64,000 nt of DNA from Exaiptasia diaphana (taxonomy: Eukaryota; Cnidaria; Anthozoa; Actiniaria; Aiptasiidae), in contig NW_018384495.1 in assembly GCF_001417965.1 (NCBI RefSeq), forward strand, positions 278,623 to 342,622. Direction: 5' to 3'. Position 1 is the stretch's first letter; the number at the start of each line of letters is the position of its first letter. A program made the translations under genes and the position numbers. This document shows positions 44,601 to 58,100 of the stretch, piece after piece. Under the pieces are notes generated by a model that did not search any database, had not been told where the DNA came from, and saw only the letters and a program-made list of their open reading frames with translations.

Positions 44601-47600
44601 ATTTCTGTTTTCTACAGATTTGGAAGGCATAGATATCCTTCACAGAGGGCTTGTACTGCCATCCAATGGCAAAGCGATCTAATCATTATTTGTTTGTTTA
44701 TTTTGAAGATTTACTTACTGGTGTTTCAAGATGGCGAAGTATGATTCTTTTAATCATTTGAGATGACGCAGTATAGATAATTGCCAACCTTTTAATATTT
44801 CATATAAGATTTCATCAGTTTGTCATGATTCGTGCAAATATAATAGCAATAAACATATAAAATGGCTCACAAAGGAGCAAATAAAGATTAATATTGGATA
44901 CTTACTGATGAAATAGTTTGTGATTTTGAGGTAATAATGCTAGATATAAATATAAACAAGTTTTTATGCTTTCATCTGTCCACTCTGCATGGAGAGAAGA
45001 TAAAAGAAACGTTGTCAATCAGAATGATAAACTTGAACACAAATAAAAAGTTAGGTTATGCCAAACACAAGCTTTATACAACAAAGAGTGATTTTATAAA
45101 ATGAAAAGTTAGTACCCTTTGGTTCTTCATCTGGCTCTGAAGGTTGCTTTTCTTGTATTAGTAATTCCAATGAGGACAATGCAAATGTCTGAAGACAAAC
45201 AAAAAAAAACCTAAATAATTATCTGACAGAAGTCATGTTGACAGAAGTCTTGCTTAATTACAAAACTCCTAAAAACTCCTACATTTTCTTTCAACATCAA
45301 TAATATTTCTTCCACAGATTTTGATTCTCGTGATCTTATTTTAATAATATTTTCTTCCCCATATCCTACCTCAATATCCAGAGCAAGATCAGGTCGAGTA
45401 TGTAGCTTTTTAGCAGAGTGGATGGCCTGCACACGGACCTGTTCCTTCTCGTTAGTAGTCAGCTCAAGTAATGTTTGTAAGTGTTCATGTTGGGAAGCTG
45501 GTCGCTTGAGGATTAAATCTCTTAATGTTGCAAAACCAACATGGAGGGTTTCCTACAAAAACAAAGTAAAAATAAAACAAACTTATGAATATCTTAAAGC
45601 ATAGTTTGGAACTCAGTGTGCTAGTATGTCGTATGTTTAAAAATCAGGACAAGGTCGAAGAATACTTACTATATTTTCACAATGTAGCTTTACCATTTCC
45701 ATAACTCTTTCAGTGACAAGGGGAGCCTCAAGGACAACACGTGTAAACAACCTGAAATACAAACAAAACCTGTTAATAAATGGCTGTTCTCTTCAGCTTG
45801 GAATTTTGGGAAGAACACAGGGAGACCAAGACACCAAATTCTTACTTGTCCTTTGGATCCATGCGGTGTTGCAATCCTTCTAATATTGTACACAAGCAGT
45901 GGTCATATGACATCATATCTACTGGAAAACCTTCCTCCATCTTAACCTCCTGCATCAAATACTCCTGATACAGCCATGTGTGTATCAAGTCATAGTGGGC
46001 TCTGGGGTCTTCTTGGATATAATTGTGAAGTTCTGCACAATAGAAATTGTCATGATAATGAGCTTTTTTAATGCCAAAAAGAGGCAGGTATTACAAGAAA
46101 CGATGTTGCACGACAAAAAGGAAGGGCACTAACAAACATAGCATGCCAAAACACACAAACATACAACCTTTTCCATACAACACAAATAAGCAAGAATCTA
46201 AATGAGAATCAGCAAGTTTATCATTGACCAGTCAGCAATCTGAATTTTATATTTTGAATTGTACCTTGTCTAGCAGGGTCTTCACACTGAATGGCCAATC
46301 CAACAAGAAGTTTAATTCTTTCCTGACATGGGAAAAAACACATTCCAATATTATTAGCAATGGTCTTTACAGTAAGCATAGTTGTTGCCATATTTCTAAG
46401 TAAGTAAAGTGACCACATACCTGAGTAACTCCACTCCTAGTTGCACTGTCTACAAAATGCAAAGTACGTTGCTAAGAAATCTCAATCAGATTGAATTCAT
46501 AACTTAAATGAGAGGACTTACTTTCAGCTTTGATAATCCTATCAATGGTGCTCATAAGCATGTTCTGTTGTTCTGTGTGATTCATGTCTTTTGTGACCTC
46601 GGCTAATTTAAAGGCTTTAATCCTACGCATTCGCTGGAAATAACAAGATTTATTTGCTAAAGTCAAACACTTTGTTTTGAAACAGCCATGTTTCACTTTT
46701 TTCCTTGACATGTTATCCATCTTAAACAACGACATCACAGTTCAAAACGAAAAACACTGTTTATGGATCAATAAATAAACAACTTACCAAAGGAGGGATT
46801 GGAGCTTCTTTATGTTGAAAAGTCTGAAAAAAATAAAGAAACCAGTTCATGTTTTGTTGTTATTTGAGCTTTATTCAATAAATCACTCTTACTTTTTTGC
46901 CTTCTGGTTTTACTTTGTCTTTTGAAACATCAATTTGTCCACCTAAAATATGAGAAAGTTAATAACATTGATAGGATGAATCGATGGACAAAAGTTTGAT
47001 GGACAGACAGACTGACAAATATGTACATGGATGTGGCTGCCTAGATACAACAAGAAATTAAAACTGTGGATTCATTCTAAAATACTCACTCAGGATTCTT
47101 TGTAATGCTGAATCTTTTTTCTCCTTAAATACAATGGAAATATTTCTTAATTCACACAAAAACAATCAAGTTTTATTTGAGAGTATTTATCTCACCCCTG
47201 AAAACTCTGCATCGGCATCAGCAGACCAACTTGAACCAATCACAGGAATAGACTGGTTGGATTCATTTTGACCTTTTAACCGTACACGGGGGTCTTGTGC
47301 CTGTCAAACATAAGGCAAAGAATGTTATTTATGGTGTCATATCTAGGGGAGGAGTTTTGGGGTTTGCAACTCCTCTATAAAAGTAAGTTTGATATTTCAC
47401 CTCCAATTTATGCACAATTTAAACATTAAATATACTTACAATGTGCATCACCACTGAGAGATCTACCTCCTAAATAGTACTACGTCCTCAATGAAAAAGC
47501 TCGCCATGAGACTTTCACCTTACCTTCTTGAGTGCATCCATTCTTTCAAAGCCAACACCAACACCAGCAGCAGTCATTTGAGATGCAAGCAGTCTTGCTA

Positions 47601-50600
47601 AGTGAGCTACCTGAGCTTGGCCACCAGCAGCAGCAATAGGAGTGTATGTATCGCTAAAGTTTGTTGGGATATGATCAGGAAGTGACAGCATGCTTATCAG
47701 AACAAGATTGGTGACATTATCTTTGTCAAGTAAAGGAATGAGGTCTTGTGCAGTCACGTCAATCGCCTCTGCCGTAGACATTGATATCACGTCTGGATCA
47801 TCAGCCTTTCAAAATAAACAGTACAACAATAAGAATGAGAATAAGAAAAGATAAACATTGAAAAGAAGATGGAAAAAAGGGAAATAAATGAGAATGTTGT
47901 GAGAAAATTGAATAGAAAAATTTGAAGAAAGATGTCAAAAAAGTAGCTACCGGAGAAGGAAAAACTGAGGAGATGATGGAAATGAGAAAGGAAAGTAAAA
48001 AAACAGCAGAAAGAAACAGAAAGGATGTGAGAATGAATAAGACAAAATAAAGATTGATTTACATCAGTCAACTTGGATTTCTTGTTCCCTGATGAAGCTT
48101 CATTTTCTGCCCTAAAAGACATGATAACATAATCATGTCAAAACCAAGCTACTGGAAAAGTTATCTATAAGTTGTCAAGCTAAACGTTTTAAGCAAATAC
48201 AGAACTGTAATGGCAGGAACCATGTAACCCTACCTCCTTTTCATTGACTCTGAAGTAGTTTTAGGCATGTTTTTTTGGAGCTATTTATAATAAGCAAGGA
48301 AAAAGTTAATAATATTGTGAATTTAATTTTGTAGATTATTTTATTTTGTTTACCTCTGTCTGTGAAGCTCCAAGGTCAGTTAGCAAGGTGGTAATTTGAG
48401 GAAGAAATTCAACTAGTGTGTGAAAGAAAAATCAATAACCAACACATACTATTAAAATATTAATATGATAAATAATGATAATTGAAAATTTTAACCAAAC
48501 TCATCCTGAAGGCAACGTCATGACCAATAATTCAAACTTTAGTGTGAGGAGGAGAATATTGAAGGGTGGAGAGAAATATTGAACACCACTAGAATGAATG
48601 ATTTGTTTTTTTTTTGTTTTTTTTTTGCAAGATATATAATGAATTCCACGAGTACTCACTTGAACATGGATGTCTTAAAAGATTCATTAGATGTAGCTGA
48701 AAATAAAAGAATGATCCATTGCAAATTTGATTGACTCAAAACAACAATAGACTGTTTTTTCCTAACAAAGTTCATCAAAATCTTACCTTAAGGTTTTTCC
48801 TGACACTACTAACTTGTGATTTTGACAATGAAGTAGGGAGATTTGCTAAGAAAAAAAAAAACAGATTTGTTATTCAATCTGCTAACCTGCCTCAGAAAAT
48901 GAAATGGCAAATGGACACAAAACTGGAAATGAGAGTAGCAGCGCATATGAAGATGAATTTCTTTTCAACAACACTAATAATTTTGATGATGAAACACTCA
49001 AGATTAAACTAGTAGCTAGTCAACTTATCACTTAATAATCAGCTTACTTTGTGTTTTGATAATAACAATATTATTACTAGTTTACTTACCATGTAATGAT
49101 TCAAAAGTTTGTACAACAGTTGACATAAAAATTGGACGCTGTCGAGCAATATTTGATAGAGTACCCAAACATGCCATTAAGTTTACACTGAAATACAATA
49201 GCAATTTTAATTAATGAAGAATAAATATCATTAGAGCATTTTGAAAAGAGCAATGATTGTGTTTAGTGACACAACTTGTCTTTTTAAAAAATGTTTGTAC
49301 AATACTGCATCACTGTTTACTTGTTGCTCTAGAGATTGCAGGCTCTGGACTTCAATATAAATGTACAGAATATATACATAACTTTACCTTGATATTGTTG
49401 GTGATGCTATCAAAGTCAGCAAAGCTTCTAGTGTTGTACCACCTTCTTCTCTTAGCTCTGCCATTCTGACAAGAGGATGGTTTCGTGGAATGACATCAAG
49501 AGAAATGTCTGTTTCACCTTTCTTTGTAGACTCAGAATCCTAACAATATCAAAATGGTTTAATATAATCACACTTTTACATCACTTTACAAAATATTAAA
49601 ACCATAAAAAGTTGTTATAGGAAGCATTAGGGACCGGTGGACGTGTGGATGTGATTTTTTCCCTTTTTTTCAATTTCTATATGCAACCTATCTTTTCTAC
49701 TCCCTTCCTTTCAGTATTCCTTTCTCTCTATCCCTCCAACCCTCTTCAAAACATTTCTAGCTAGTTTGATTGCATACTTGTGTTTTGTTAGACTGAACAA
49801 GAACAAGCATCTCCATAAACTTTATGGCATGTGTTCGAATTCTGCAACACAAAATGGCACATTCATCAGCAAAGTTTTAAGAGCCACTTCGCGCAAAAAT
49901 CAGACATATCTTGGCAAGGCTCGAAAAATCAAATCTATTCATATTTTGTATATTTATAAGGTATGATTAGGTAACAATCGCTGTGTAATTGGTTTTTGAA
50001 AATATTTCATTTTTCGCAAGAAAATCGCTAAACAATGTCACATACTGGGCCTATGCGTGACAAATGTTTGATGGCTAAAAATAGCACTCGAAATAGCCAA
50101 ACTTTCTACCGAGCTTGTGTGAAATGNAAAATAGTAATTTCAAAAATTTAAATTGTGGCTTTNTAAGTAACTCTTTCTTATTTATTTCGTTGATTTTCAG
50201 AGCATTTAATTAAAAAGAAAATTTTCTAGAACTCTAAGTGTTTGCATATGTAGTNGTATATGCAAATTAGCACCTAGAAAAAAAGATTATTTTTTCTATG
50301 TGCAAGTATTTTGTTTGNAATGAAATTCGGCGTGATAACTAAGCAAGGCATGAGCTTTACAAANAAATAATAATAAGTCTGGGCAAATCACTTTCAGGTG
50401 CGTAGGAATGACTTATTCCAGTCAAAATTATCAGCGTAAACACATGTTTTGTCAGTTGTATTAACCCAACAATTTTCAAAGGATATAAACACCTAATCAA
50501 CATTAAACGTATGTTATTGAAAGAAAAAGGGTTAAGCATATTTTCTTTGAACATTTTAGGCAATGTAAATGAATTTCGGTTGTNTAAAACATTTGGTGTT

Positions 50601-52923
50601 TCAACGGATTATTATCGCCAGAAGTATTCATTTCTATGCAACTGAGAGTGATTTGCCCAGACTAATTTTTATGTATTTGAAAAGCTCATCTCTTGTTTAG
50701 TAATCACTACGAATTTTATTGCAAACAAAATACTTGCACGTTTAAAAAATGACCGTTTTGTAAAGATACTAATTTGCATATAAAAATACATATGCGAATA
50801 TTTCGAGTTCCAGAAAATTTTCCTTTTAATTAAATGGTCTGAAAATCACTGAAATAAATATCAAAGAGTTAGCGAGAAAGCTGCAATTTAAATTTTTAAA
50901 ATAGCTATTTTAGTTNTTACATGAACTCGGTATAAAGTTTGGCTATTTNGAGAGCTATTTTTAGCAATCAAGCATCTGTCACGCAAAGGCCCAGTATGTG
51001 ACATGAATTCGCGATTTTCTTGCGAAAAATGAAATATTTTCAAAAACCAATTACACAGCGATTGTTACCTAATCATACCTTATCAATATACAAAATATGA
51101 ACAGATTTGATTTTTCGAGCCTTGCCAAAAAAATTCAGTTTTGTCTGGTTTTTGCGCGAAGCGACTCTTAATTTCTTATGAGAAGATTTAGTACTTTTGC
51201 ATCAGCCTTACCCATCATTATCAGAGTCCAACATTGAAATGATCTGATTCTTAATCTCTGTAAGGACCTATAATAAATAATGAAAATATTGTATCATATT
51301 ACTTTTAAGTTCAGAAAAATAGCAATAAATTCTAAGGCCATGGTTGTGGTGAAGAAAAACAGTCATGCAAATAACTGTAATGATGTCAATTGTCAATTGT
51401 TTTAAATGTGTACCTCCCACATGTTTTCAAGCTCTTCTGATATTACTCTTTTCTTGCATATATACTGTAAACAAAGATGCATTGTACATCTATTTATTTT
51501 TTCAAAGAATGCATTAATTTTCCAGAGAATTTCCAGGTCTATTTTTTTTAAAAATCTCATGTACAGTAAGTATATCATGACAAAGCATATTACCGGTAGA
51601 TAATTTCTTTTTACCTGCAAAGCATACTTGTACAATTGTGTAAAACATAACATGACTCTCTTTTGAACTGCAACATTTTCATCATTCAACATAAACACAA
51701 GGTTTCCCAAAACTTTCCCAAGAAGTTCAACATCCTTTTTGCTGAAAAAAGAGGCAATAGTTAATATTTATACCATTNATCCATAGTGTTTACCAATTCT
51801 TTCATCATTCTCTCACCAAGCTTCTTCAACGAAACCAACTACAAACTTTCTGACATCAGCAGACTTGTCTTGTTGAAATACCAAAATTTCCTGGAATTAC
51901 AGAGAACAATTTATTATAATATCATAATTATTATGTCATATTTTAAGCACTACTTCTAAAAACTAGAAGATGCTTGTGTTTTATGCTGGTCTTACACATA
52001 CAGACTGAATCTCAATATTGTTGATAGATAGTGATAGAAACTACTTACATCTAAAAAGTTGTCTAGAAGAGATGGGTCTTTTTGCACAATAAATTCCTGG
52101 ACCTGTTGATAAAAGAAAGACTCGCGATAATGAATTGATAGTTGTACTCATTCAGTGCTGCATGGATGTACTGTCAGAGCATACTCCATGAATAATAACA
52201 ATCAAGATAGAAAGATCAACATTTCAAGCAATCATATACATGTTAGGAAAGATGAGATACATGTACAGTGAGGTGGCTGAAGGGACTTGCTTGTGAAGCA
52301 TGCTACATGCTTCACATTTAGTGAAACTGGAGTTGAAATACTCTTGGTTGGTTGTATGTATCTAGTGTTGCAATAGATATTGACCATTACATGGCCATGT
52401 TTCACTAATGCATAACTTACTTGTTTCAAACAATTCAGTTTCCCTTCTTTCTCAAGTTGTGCTTGATTCAAGAGATCAATAACCTGAAACAATTTTAAAG
52501 CGTGATCATCTTTACATGTTTACATGTACTGTAAGCTTATGTACAAACCTATTATAAAGAGATTGCACAAAATGTTGAGAGGTGAAGTACACTGGTACAT
52601 TGTAAAACACTTAGTTTACAGATTAAATCCCTCACACACACTTTAGTCATTCTGGACATACTATGAAAAACACCGAGTGACAAGAATGATGTTCAAAACA
52701 AAACTTTTCTAGCATGGAACTTTTGATCGCGTGGTACTGTCAAACATGAGATTTCAAATAACACACTTAGCCACCTTACCTTATCTGTTGTTGAATCCTC
52801 GGTTGTAACTTCAACAGGAACATCTGTCGTTTCTGCCTCTCCTGTTTCTTCATGGCTGAAGAACTGTGAAGCCTCAGAAAGCCGGGTTAGATTTTTCACT
52901 TCGCCACGAACTCCAGCCGCCAT
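41609..52923 (-). CDS. SYMPK: Symplekin, scaffold of mRNA 3'-end processing
   Basis: About 38 short exons run from the ATG at 52923 (exon 52780-52923, including ASQFFSHEE as in vertebrates) to the stop at 41609. Recognisable exons include [10 protein letters not shown] (near 52424-52485) and the HEAT-repeat N-terminus. A conserved middle exon (near 47522-47807) reads [20 protein letters not shown] and [14 protein letters not shown]. Later exons carry [18 protein letters not shown] (near 44905-44985), [17 protein letters not shown] (near 44061-44252), [10 protein letters not shown] (near 43526-43648) and QSFTPHQ (near 42000-42058). The last exon is basic and Ser/Arg-rich and ends SDTLHVK. Symplekin holds together CPSF, CstF and histone pre-mRNA cleavage factors in the nucleus and, through its N-terminus, supports the Ssu72 phosphatase. 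A large foldback element occupies one intron. Confidence 0.95.
42106..42367. mobile_element. MITE-like foldback element in a symplekin intron
   Basis: Arms of about 75 bp (aatagccgacttaagatatt onward through cagacgaggctccggggaaa, and the complementary copy at about 42293-42367) enclose about 105 bp. The arms match with only a few differences, so the element is a strong hairpin. No ORF is present. Confidence 0.8.
43860..44015 (+). repeat. CAT/ATC-rich microsatellite in a symplekin intron
   Basis: Imperfect runs of cat/atc trinucleotides (atcatcatcatcatcc, catcatcaccatcatcatcc) lie between exons. Similar atcat-rich sequence also occurs at 42430-42600. They are non-coding. Confidence 0.7.
49881..51167. 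mobile_element. 1.29-kb foldback element with TTAA target sites in a symplekin intron
   Basis: The left end (gagccacttcgcgcaaaaat) and right end (complement with small differences, ending gcgcgaagcgactc) start arms of about 515 bp. The arms can be followed inward to gtctgggcaaatcactttca at 50376-50395 and its partner at about 50645-50662, leaving a loop of about 250 bp. TTAA flanks both ends (49877-49880 and 51168-51171), as for piggyBac-type insertions. No transposase ORF is present. At least five ambiguous bases lie inside, perhaps because the two arms, or allelic copies, confused assembly. Confidence 0.8.
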
Positions 52924-53112
52924 TTTGAATTCGGCGAGGATTAATTTTGGTGACAGGTAACATGAAGGTTCTACCTTACAATTGGCCAGCGGTAAACTAT
53001 TTCAAAGATGGCGACCAAGGTTTTTGGTCAAATGAAACACTGACAAATCGTCGGTTTTAGCGATGCAGCATAACTTCAATCCGTGAAATACTTTCTGAAA
53101 TTTAGCACAAAC
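52924..53112. promoter_or_regulatory. Shared divergent promoter of symplekin and ARL2
   Basis: Only 189 bases separate the two start codons, which point away from each other. No TATA box is evident. This fits a bidirectional housekeeping promoter. Confidence 0.65.
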
Positions 53113-54498
53113 ATGGGGCTTCTTACTATTTTAAAGAAAATGAAGCAAAAGGAAAAAGAAGTCCGTATTTTGATGCTGTATCCTTTGACCATAAATTTTC
53201 ACCACACAACTGTAGCTATAAACAAACAGTGTACAAATATTTATGGAAAGCTCATTATTAGACAGAAAACTAAATGGCACAAAAAAAGGAGAGAAGAGTT
53301 ATTTTGTATCCAGTTTAAATTGTATCCAGAAATTACTATAACCTAAAGTTCCCCTATAGTTATACAAGAGCTTTACTTATACTACAAGTAACTAAATGAT
53401 GTTCAATATGAATATCCTTGACTTTGATATCAGAGGACTAGACAATGCTGGTAAAACTACCATTCTTAAGAAATTCAATGGTGAAGATATCAACACTATT
53501 GAACCAACATTAGGATTTAATATCAAAACTTTGGAACACAGGGAGTAAGTCTTAATAAATATCATTATTATTATATGTAACTAAGACTGTTCTTTGATTA
53601 ATTTGATGTTGTTGACATTAATGTTCCAGGTTTAAATTAAACATTTGGGATGTTGGTGGTCAAAGGTCTTTACGCTCTTACTGGCGTAATTATTTTGAGA
53701 GTACAGATGGTCTTATATGGGTTGTAGACAGTGCCGATAAACGAAGGCTAACGGACTGTCAAACTGAATTGAGTGGTCTGCTAAAGGAAGAGGTATCAAT
53801 GTCTTCCTTATGAACTGTTATTGTTGTCAACATTGATTTTGCATCAGACATCATAAGATTAATTATATATTATATGTTCTTTTATGTCAAGCACTTTCTT
53901 TCTTTCTTATCCAAAAATTCACATAAATATAACTAAGAGTCTTGAACAGTCTGGTTAACAAAGGAAGCCCACAACATTATTTGTTTTGTAGAGACTAGCA
54001 GGAGCTACTCTACTTGTGTTTGCCAATAAACAAGACTTGCCTGGAGCATTATCAGCAGAAGAAATCAGACAGGTAGGTGGAACACTTTAGCTTGTCATAC
54101 CCTACCCCCAGACAACTCATTTTGTCTCCTTCAGGCTTCCATTACACTTCCTGACATAATGTAAATGCTTATATTGAATGTTAGGGACTAGGCACAAAAC
54201 TTGTTATGCCACAGGAATCCCATGAAAATGTTTAGTCCCATCTGCGGCATTCATTTAATGCTGGTGTCTATGCAGGGTGTGTCTAAACACGTAAAAACAG
54301 CTGACTATTTTAGGTTGGAGTTGTATCTTTGACTTATTATCCCTTGTTCATTATAATTTCCAGGCTCTTAACCTCGACTCAATCAAGAGTCATCATTGGC
54401 AGATACAATGGTGTAGTGCAGTAACAGGAGAAAAGCTTCTTGATGGCATTGATTGGTTGATATCAGACATTGCATCTCGAATATTTACTATGGATTAG
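53113..54498 (+). CDS. ARL2: ARL2, ADP-ribosylation-factor-like small GTPase
   Basis: Five exons (53113-53177, 53434-53544, 53630-53792, 53992-54072, 54364-54498) join to exactly 184 residues, the length of human ARL2. It begins [20 protein letters not shown]. The G1 motif is GLDNAGKT, G3 is [21 protein letters not shown]4 is [10 protein letters not shown] and the end reads SSRIFT-like (ASRIFTMD). The GTPase binds tubulin cofactor D and PDE6D/UNC119-type carriers, and takes part in tubulin folding and release of lipidated cargo. Gly2 is retained, although ARL2 is generally described as little myristoylated. An aataaa at 54612 is a plausible polyadenylation signal. Confidence 0.97.
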
Positions 54499-55125
54499 AA
54501 TACAAGTAATGATCTCACAAACTGGGCAATGGCCAGACACTGAACCATGCTGCAAAGAGCCTATATTTCTTTTCAGACTATATATAAAAACTATGTGAAA
54601 ATACATTAACAATAAACCATACATGTATATATTTCTGGATGTCTAAAAAATTGATTGTTAAAATGTAAATTTTTGACTATATAAATTCAATTTAATTGTA
54701 AACTATTAGGAACTATTATCTATGTATTAAATCTAACTAGAATTCATTGACCTCAAACTCTACAAGTAATAATATGACTGTATCAAAACTTTGTCAGTTT
54801 GTATTAAAAATGACTGCACTCTCAAATGTTTGTAACACAGATACCCAAACTCAACTTCACAATGTTCTTGGCTCCCTTTGTTACAAATAATGACTTCATA
54901 GAGTGAACGCACTTAATCTGTGCAACTGTACAAAATCTAAGTAGTACTAATTTGTACTAAAAGTGGACCTGAAGCAAGACGGTATTGAATGCTTCATTTG
55001 TATCAATTCAATTTCGTTTGCGTACCGCATGCACGATTTACTACATACAACTATATAGAACTATTTAGTTTGTACAGTTGCACGGAACTCTAGAAATCAC
55101 AATAGTGTCCTGTACTGTTATTAGT
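54499..55125. other. Convergent 3' spacer
   Basis: This lies between ARL2 (plus) and the acyl-CoA synthetase (minus). It has an AATAAA near 54612 and AT-rich sequence; no gene was seen. Confidence 0.5.
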
Positions 55126-58100
55126 TTATAGTTTGTGTTTCAATGACTTCAACTTCTTTTTCTCTTGTTCTCTCAACTGGCGTCTTAAAATCTTTCCACT
55201 GGGATTCTTAGGAATGCTTTCCACGAATTCCACTCCACCCCTAAGTTTCTTGTGAGGTGCTACCTTCTTAGAAACAAATCCTATGATATCTTGTTCTGTC
55301 AACTTAGCTTTAGTGACCACAAATGCCTTGGGGAGTTCGCCAGCTTCTTCATTTGGTATCCCTATTACTGCTGCATCTGTTATTTGAGGATGTGAGAGGA
55401 GAATGTCTTCTATCTGTGCTGGGGGGACCTATTTAAGACAAGGAATTAAAGAAGAAATGCATAAGCACTTTTCTTTTAGGGCTTAGACCTCGACACATCC
55501 TCAAGAGAGTTCTTAAAATGTGCTTTTTTTTAGACAGTTGGTCTGCATAATAAGGCCATCCAAGTCTTCATTTAAAAGTACTAATATTATAAGAGATGAA
55601 CATTATACCTGAAATCCTTTATATTTTATAAGCTCTTTGACTCGGTCTACAATAAAGAAATGTTCATCTTCATCATAATGACCAATGTCACCAGTATGGA
55701 GCCAGCCATCTTGGTCAATGGTTGTCATGGTTGCATCACGTTTGTTGTGATATCCTACAGAGTATTGAATGTAAAGAAAACTAGCAAATGTTGGGCAATT
55801 TTTCCTGAAATTGTTGGTGCAGACAAGGGGGCTTTTTTCAGGAGCAAGCTACCTCGAGTACTTGCCTTTACAGCAGAAACCGTTGCATCGCGACTTCAAT
55901 GTTCAAAGGAAATAGTTGGGATTTAGGTTTTTGTGCAACTTGTGGGCGGAGCTTGATACCAATCAGCCAATGATTGAACGAGTTTTCGAAAGCTCCGCCC
56001 CTCAGATTGAAAGAAAGAACAAAATCCAGACAAACTTCAAAACAAAGAGGTCACGATGCAACAATTTCCGCTGTAATAAATGGGGGAGGGGAGCTATCAA
56101 GAGGATATTCAGCCCCCAACAAGAGGTGTAGTGACATTTGGAATCACTTCTTCTGGTGGAAACTAGAGTTGAGCACTTCTGGCTTGAGAAAATGACTTTG
56201 ACTTGATATAGTACCTTTCATGATATTTGGTCCTCTAACACAGATCTCTCCATCTTGTCCAGGACCAAGTAGAGCTCCAGTCTCAAGGTTAATCACCTGC
56301 ATATAAATCACAGCAAATCAAGCTTTATACATTCGTCCTACTGATGTTATACCTCATGTTTGAATCTGAGTCTAAATAGCTACATGAATTCATATATGAC
56401 AAGTTATGAGCACCTTGGCTTCTATGTTTGGCAGTAGCATTCCAACAGAACCTATTTTGACTTTATCAGGAGGTTGTGTCATCAAGGAAGGGGATGTTTC
56501 TGTCATTCCATAACCTGGAAAGAGAATTCATTATTCCATTTTAGTGCACAACATTTTCGGTATCAAATCACAACTCTGATTGAAACTGATATATTGAATT
56601 CAGTGATTTAGACTAAAACTATTTGTTGTGTGTAATGTTATATCAGTCTAACCTTGACGGATAAATTTTACTTTTGGAAACCGTCTCTTCANTTGCATAT
56701 TGGCATCCTCTCCAAGTGGAGCCGCACCACACAAAATAGCCTCCACATGTTTTAAGTCATACTTAAGAACAATAGGATGTTTTGCAAGGAAAACTGCAAT
56801 TGGTGGCACAATAGTAAGAGTCGATATCTATATAGAGAATGAAAAGAAAAGCAATTACATTTGGAAAGTGTACTTCAGGAAACTGTTATCATTGTGGCCT
56901 ATACTGAGCTTCAAAGTAAGGCGTTGCAAGACTAATTGCACGTTCACACTAACTTTAGTTTTGTTATAAAATTAAAGCACAAGCCTTTGTCTGAACGAGT
57001 CCGATATTTCAGCAATTGTGATCTTCCCTGCCAAAAGGGATTTTAAATCCAAGCCCCTTTCTTTTTAAGCACCAAGCTTGCAAGCCTTGGGGAATTTTAA
57101 GCTACAATGTATCCCCGTGATTTCTGAGACACCATTCTATCCCCCTTATATTAAATTTGACTATTTTAATTTTATGTTGCATGGATATATTGTTTGCACT
57201 CTACCAGATAGTAAACTGTATGAAAAACAGTAATTCATACAATAATTTAATATGATCACACCTTATAATCCTGTATAGCCTTTAAAAATGAAGCAGGTTC
57301 AAAACCATTGATACACACAACATTATATCCAAAAAACAATCCTGCACCAAGCATTACACCAAGACCATAGCTATGAAAGAAGGGCATTAAACCAAGCATC
57401 ACTCTGGTCTGTATAACAGTTAGGCCACCCTGAGAAATCTGGTACTTATGAGCTATTAAATTGAAATGAGTTAGCATGACTCCTTTCGGGTGACCAGTGG
57501 TGCCACTGGAATAGGGTAGATAGAGAACCTCTTCTCTCCAGTTTCTTGGTTCATAGAACTGAAACAATGATCCATTATCACCAAATATCAAAGTGGACAT
57601 TGACATGAAGCCATCAGCCTCACCAAGGGTATAGAGACTTTTTATGTTGAGTTTTGAAGCTGCTTCTTTGACTTTTTGGCTTAATTGAGGAATCGTCACA
57701 ACGTGTGTTGCTTCAGAATCTCTCAGTTGATAAACAAATTCATCTACAGTGTACGAAGGATTCAGTGTTGTGACTATTACTCCTACAGACGTGGCACCAT
57801 ACACAATGATAGGATACTCTGGGACGTTGGGAAGTATAAGTGCAATGGTTTCCCTTGGTTTAAGACCAGCACGTAGTAAACCAGATCCACATTTCTTTAT
57901 GAGTGAGATTAGTTGCCTGTAGGTGTATGACCTGTTTGACTTACTGTCGACCTACATGCAAAAAAACACACATTATAATATTAGATATGGTGGGTAAATG
58001 TGAGGAGAATGTCTTTCTGTTCAAAATTATGGAAAAAATATAAATGTGAATACCAGCTGCCAACCTTAAAACAATATTTCCTATTTTGTTGGCCTAAAAA

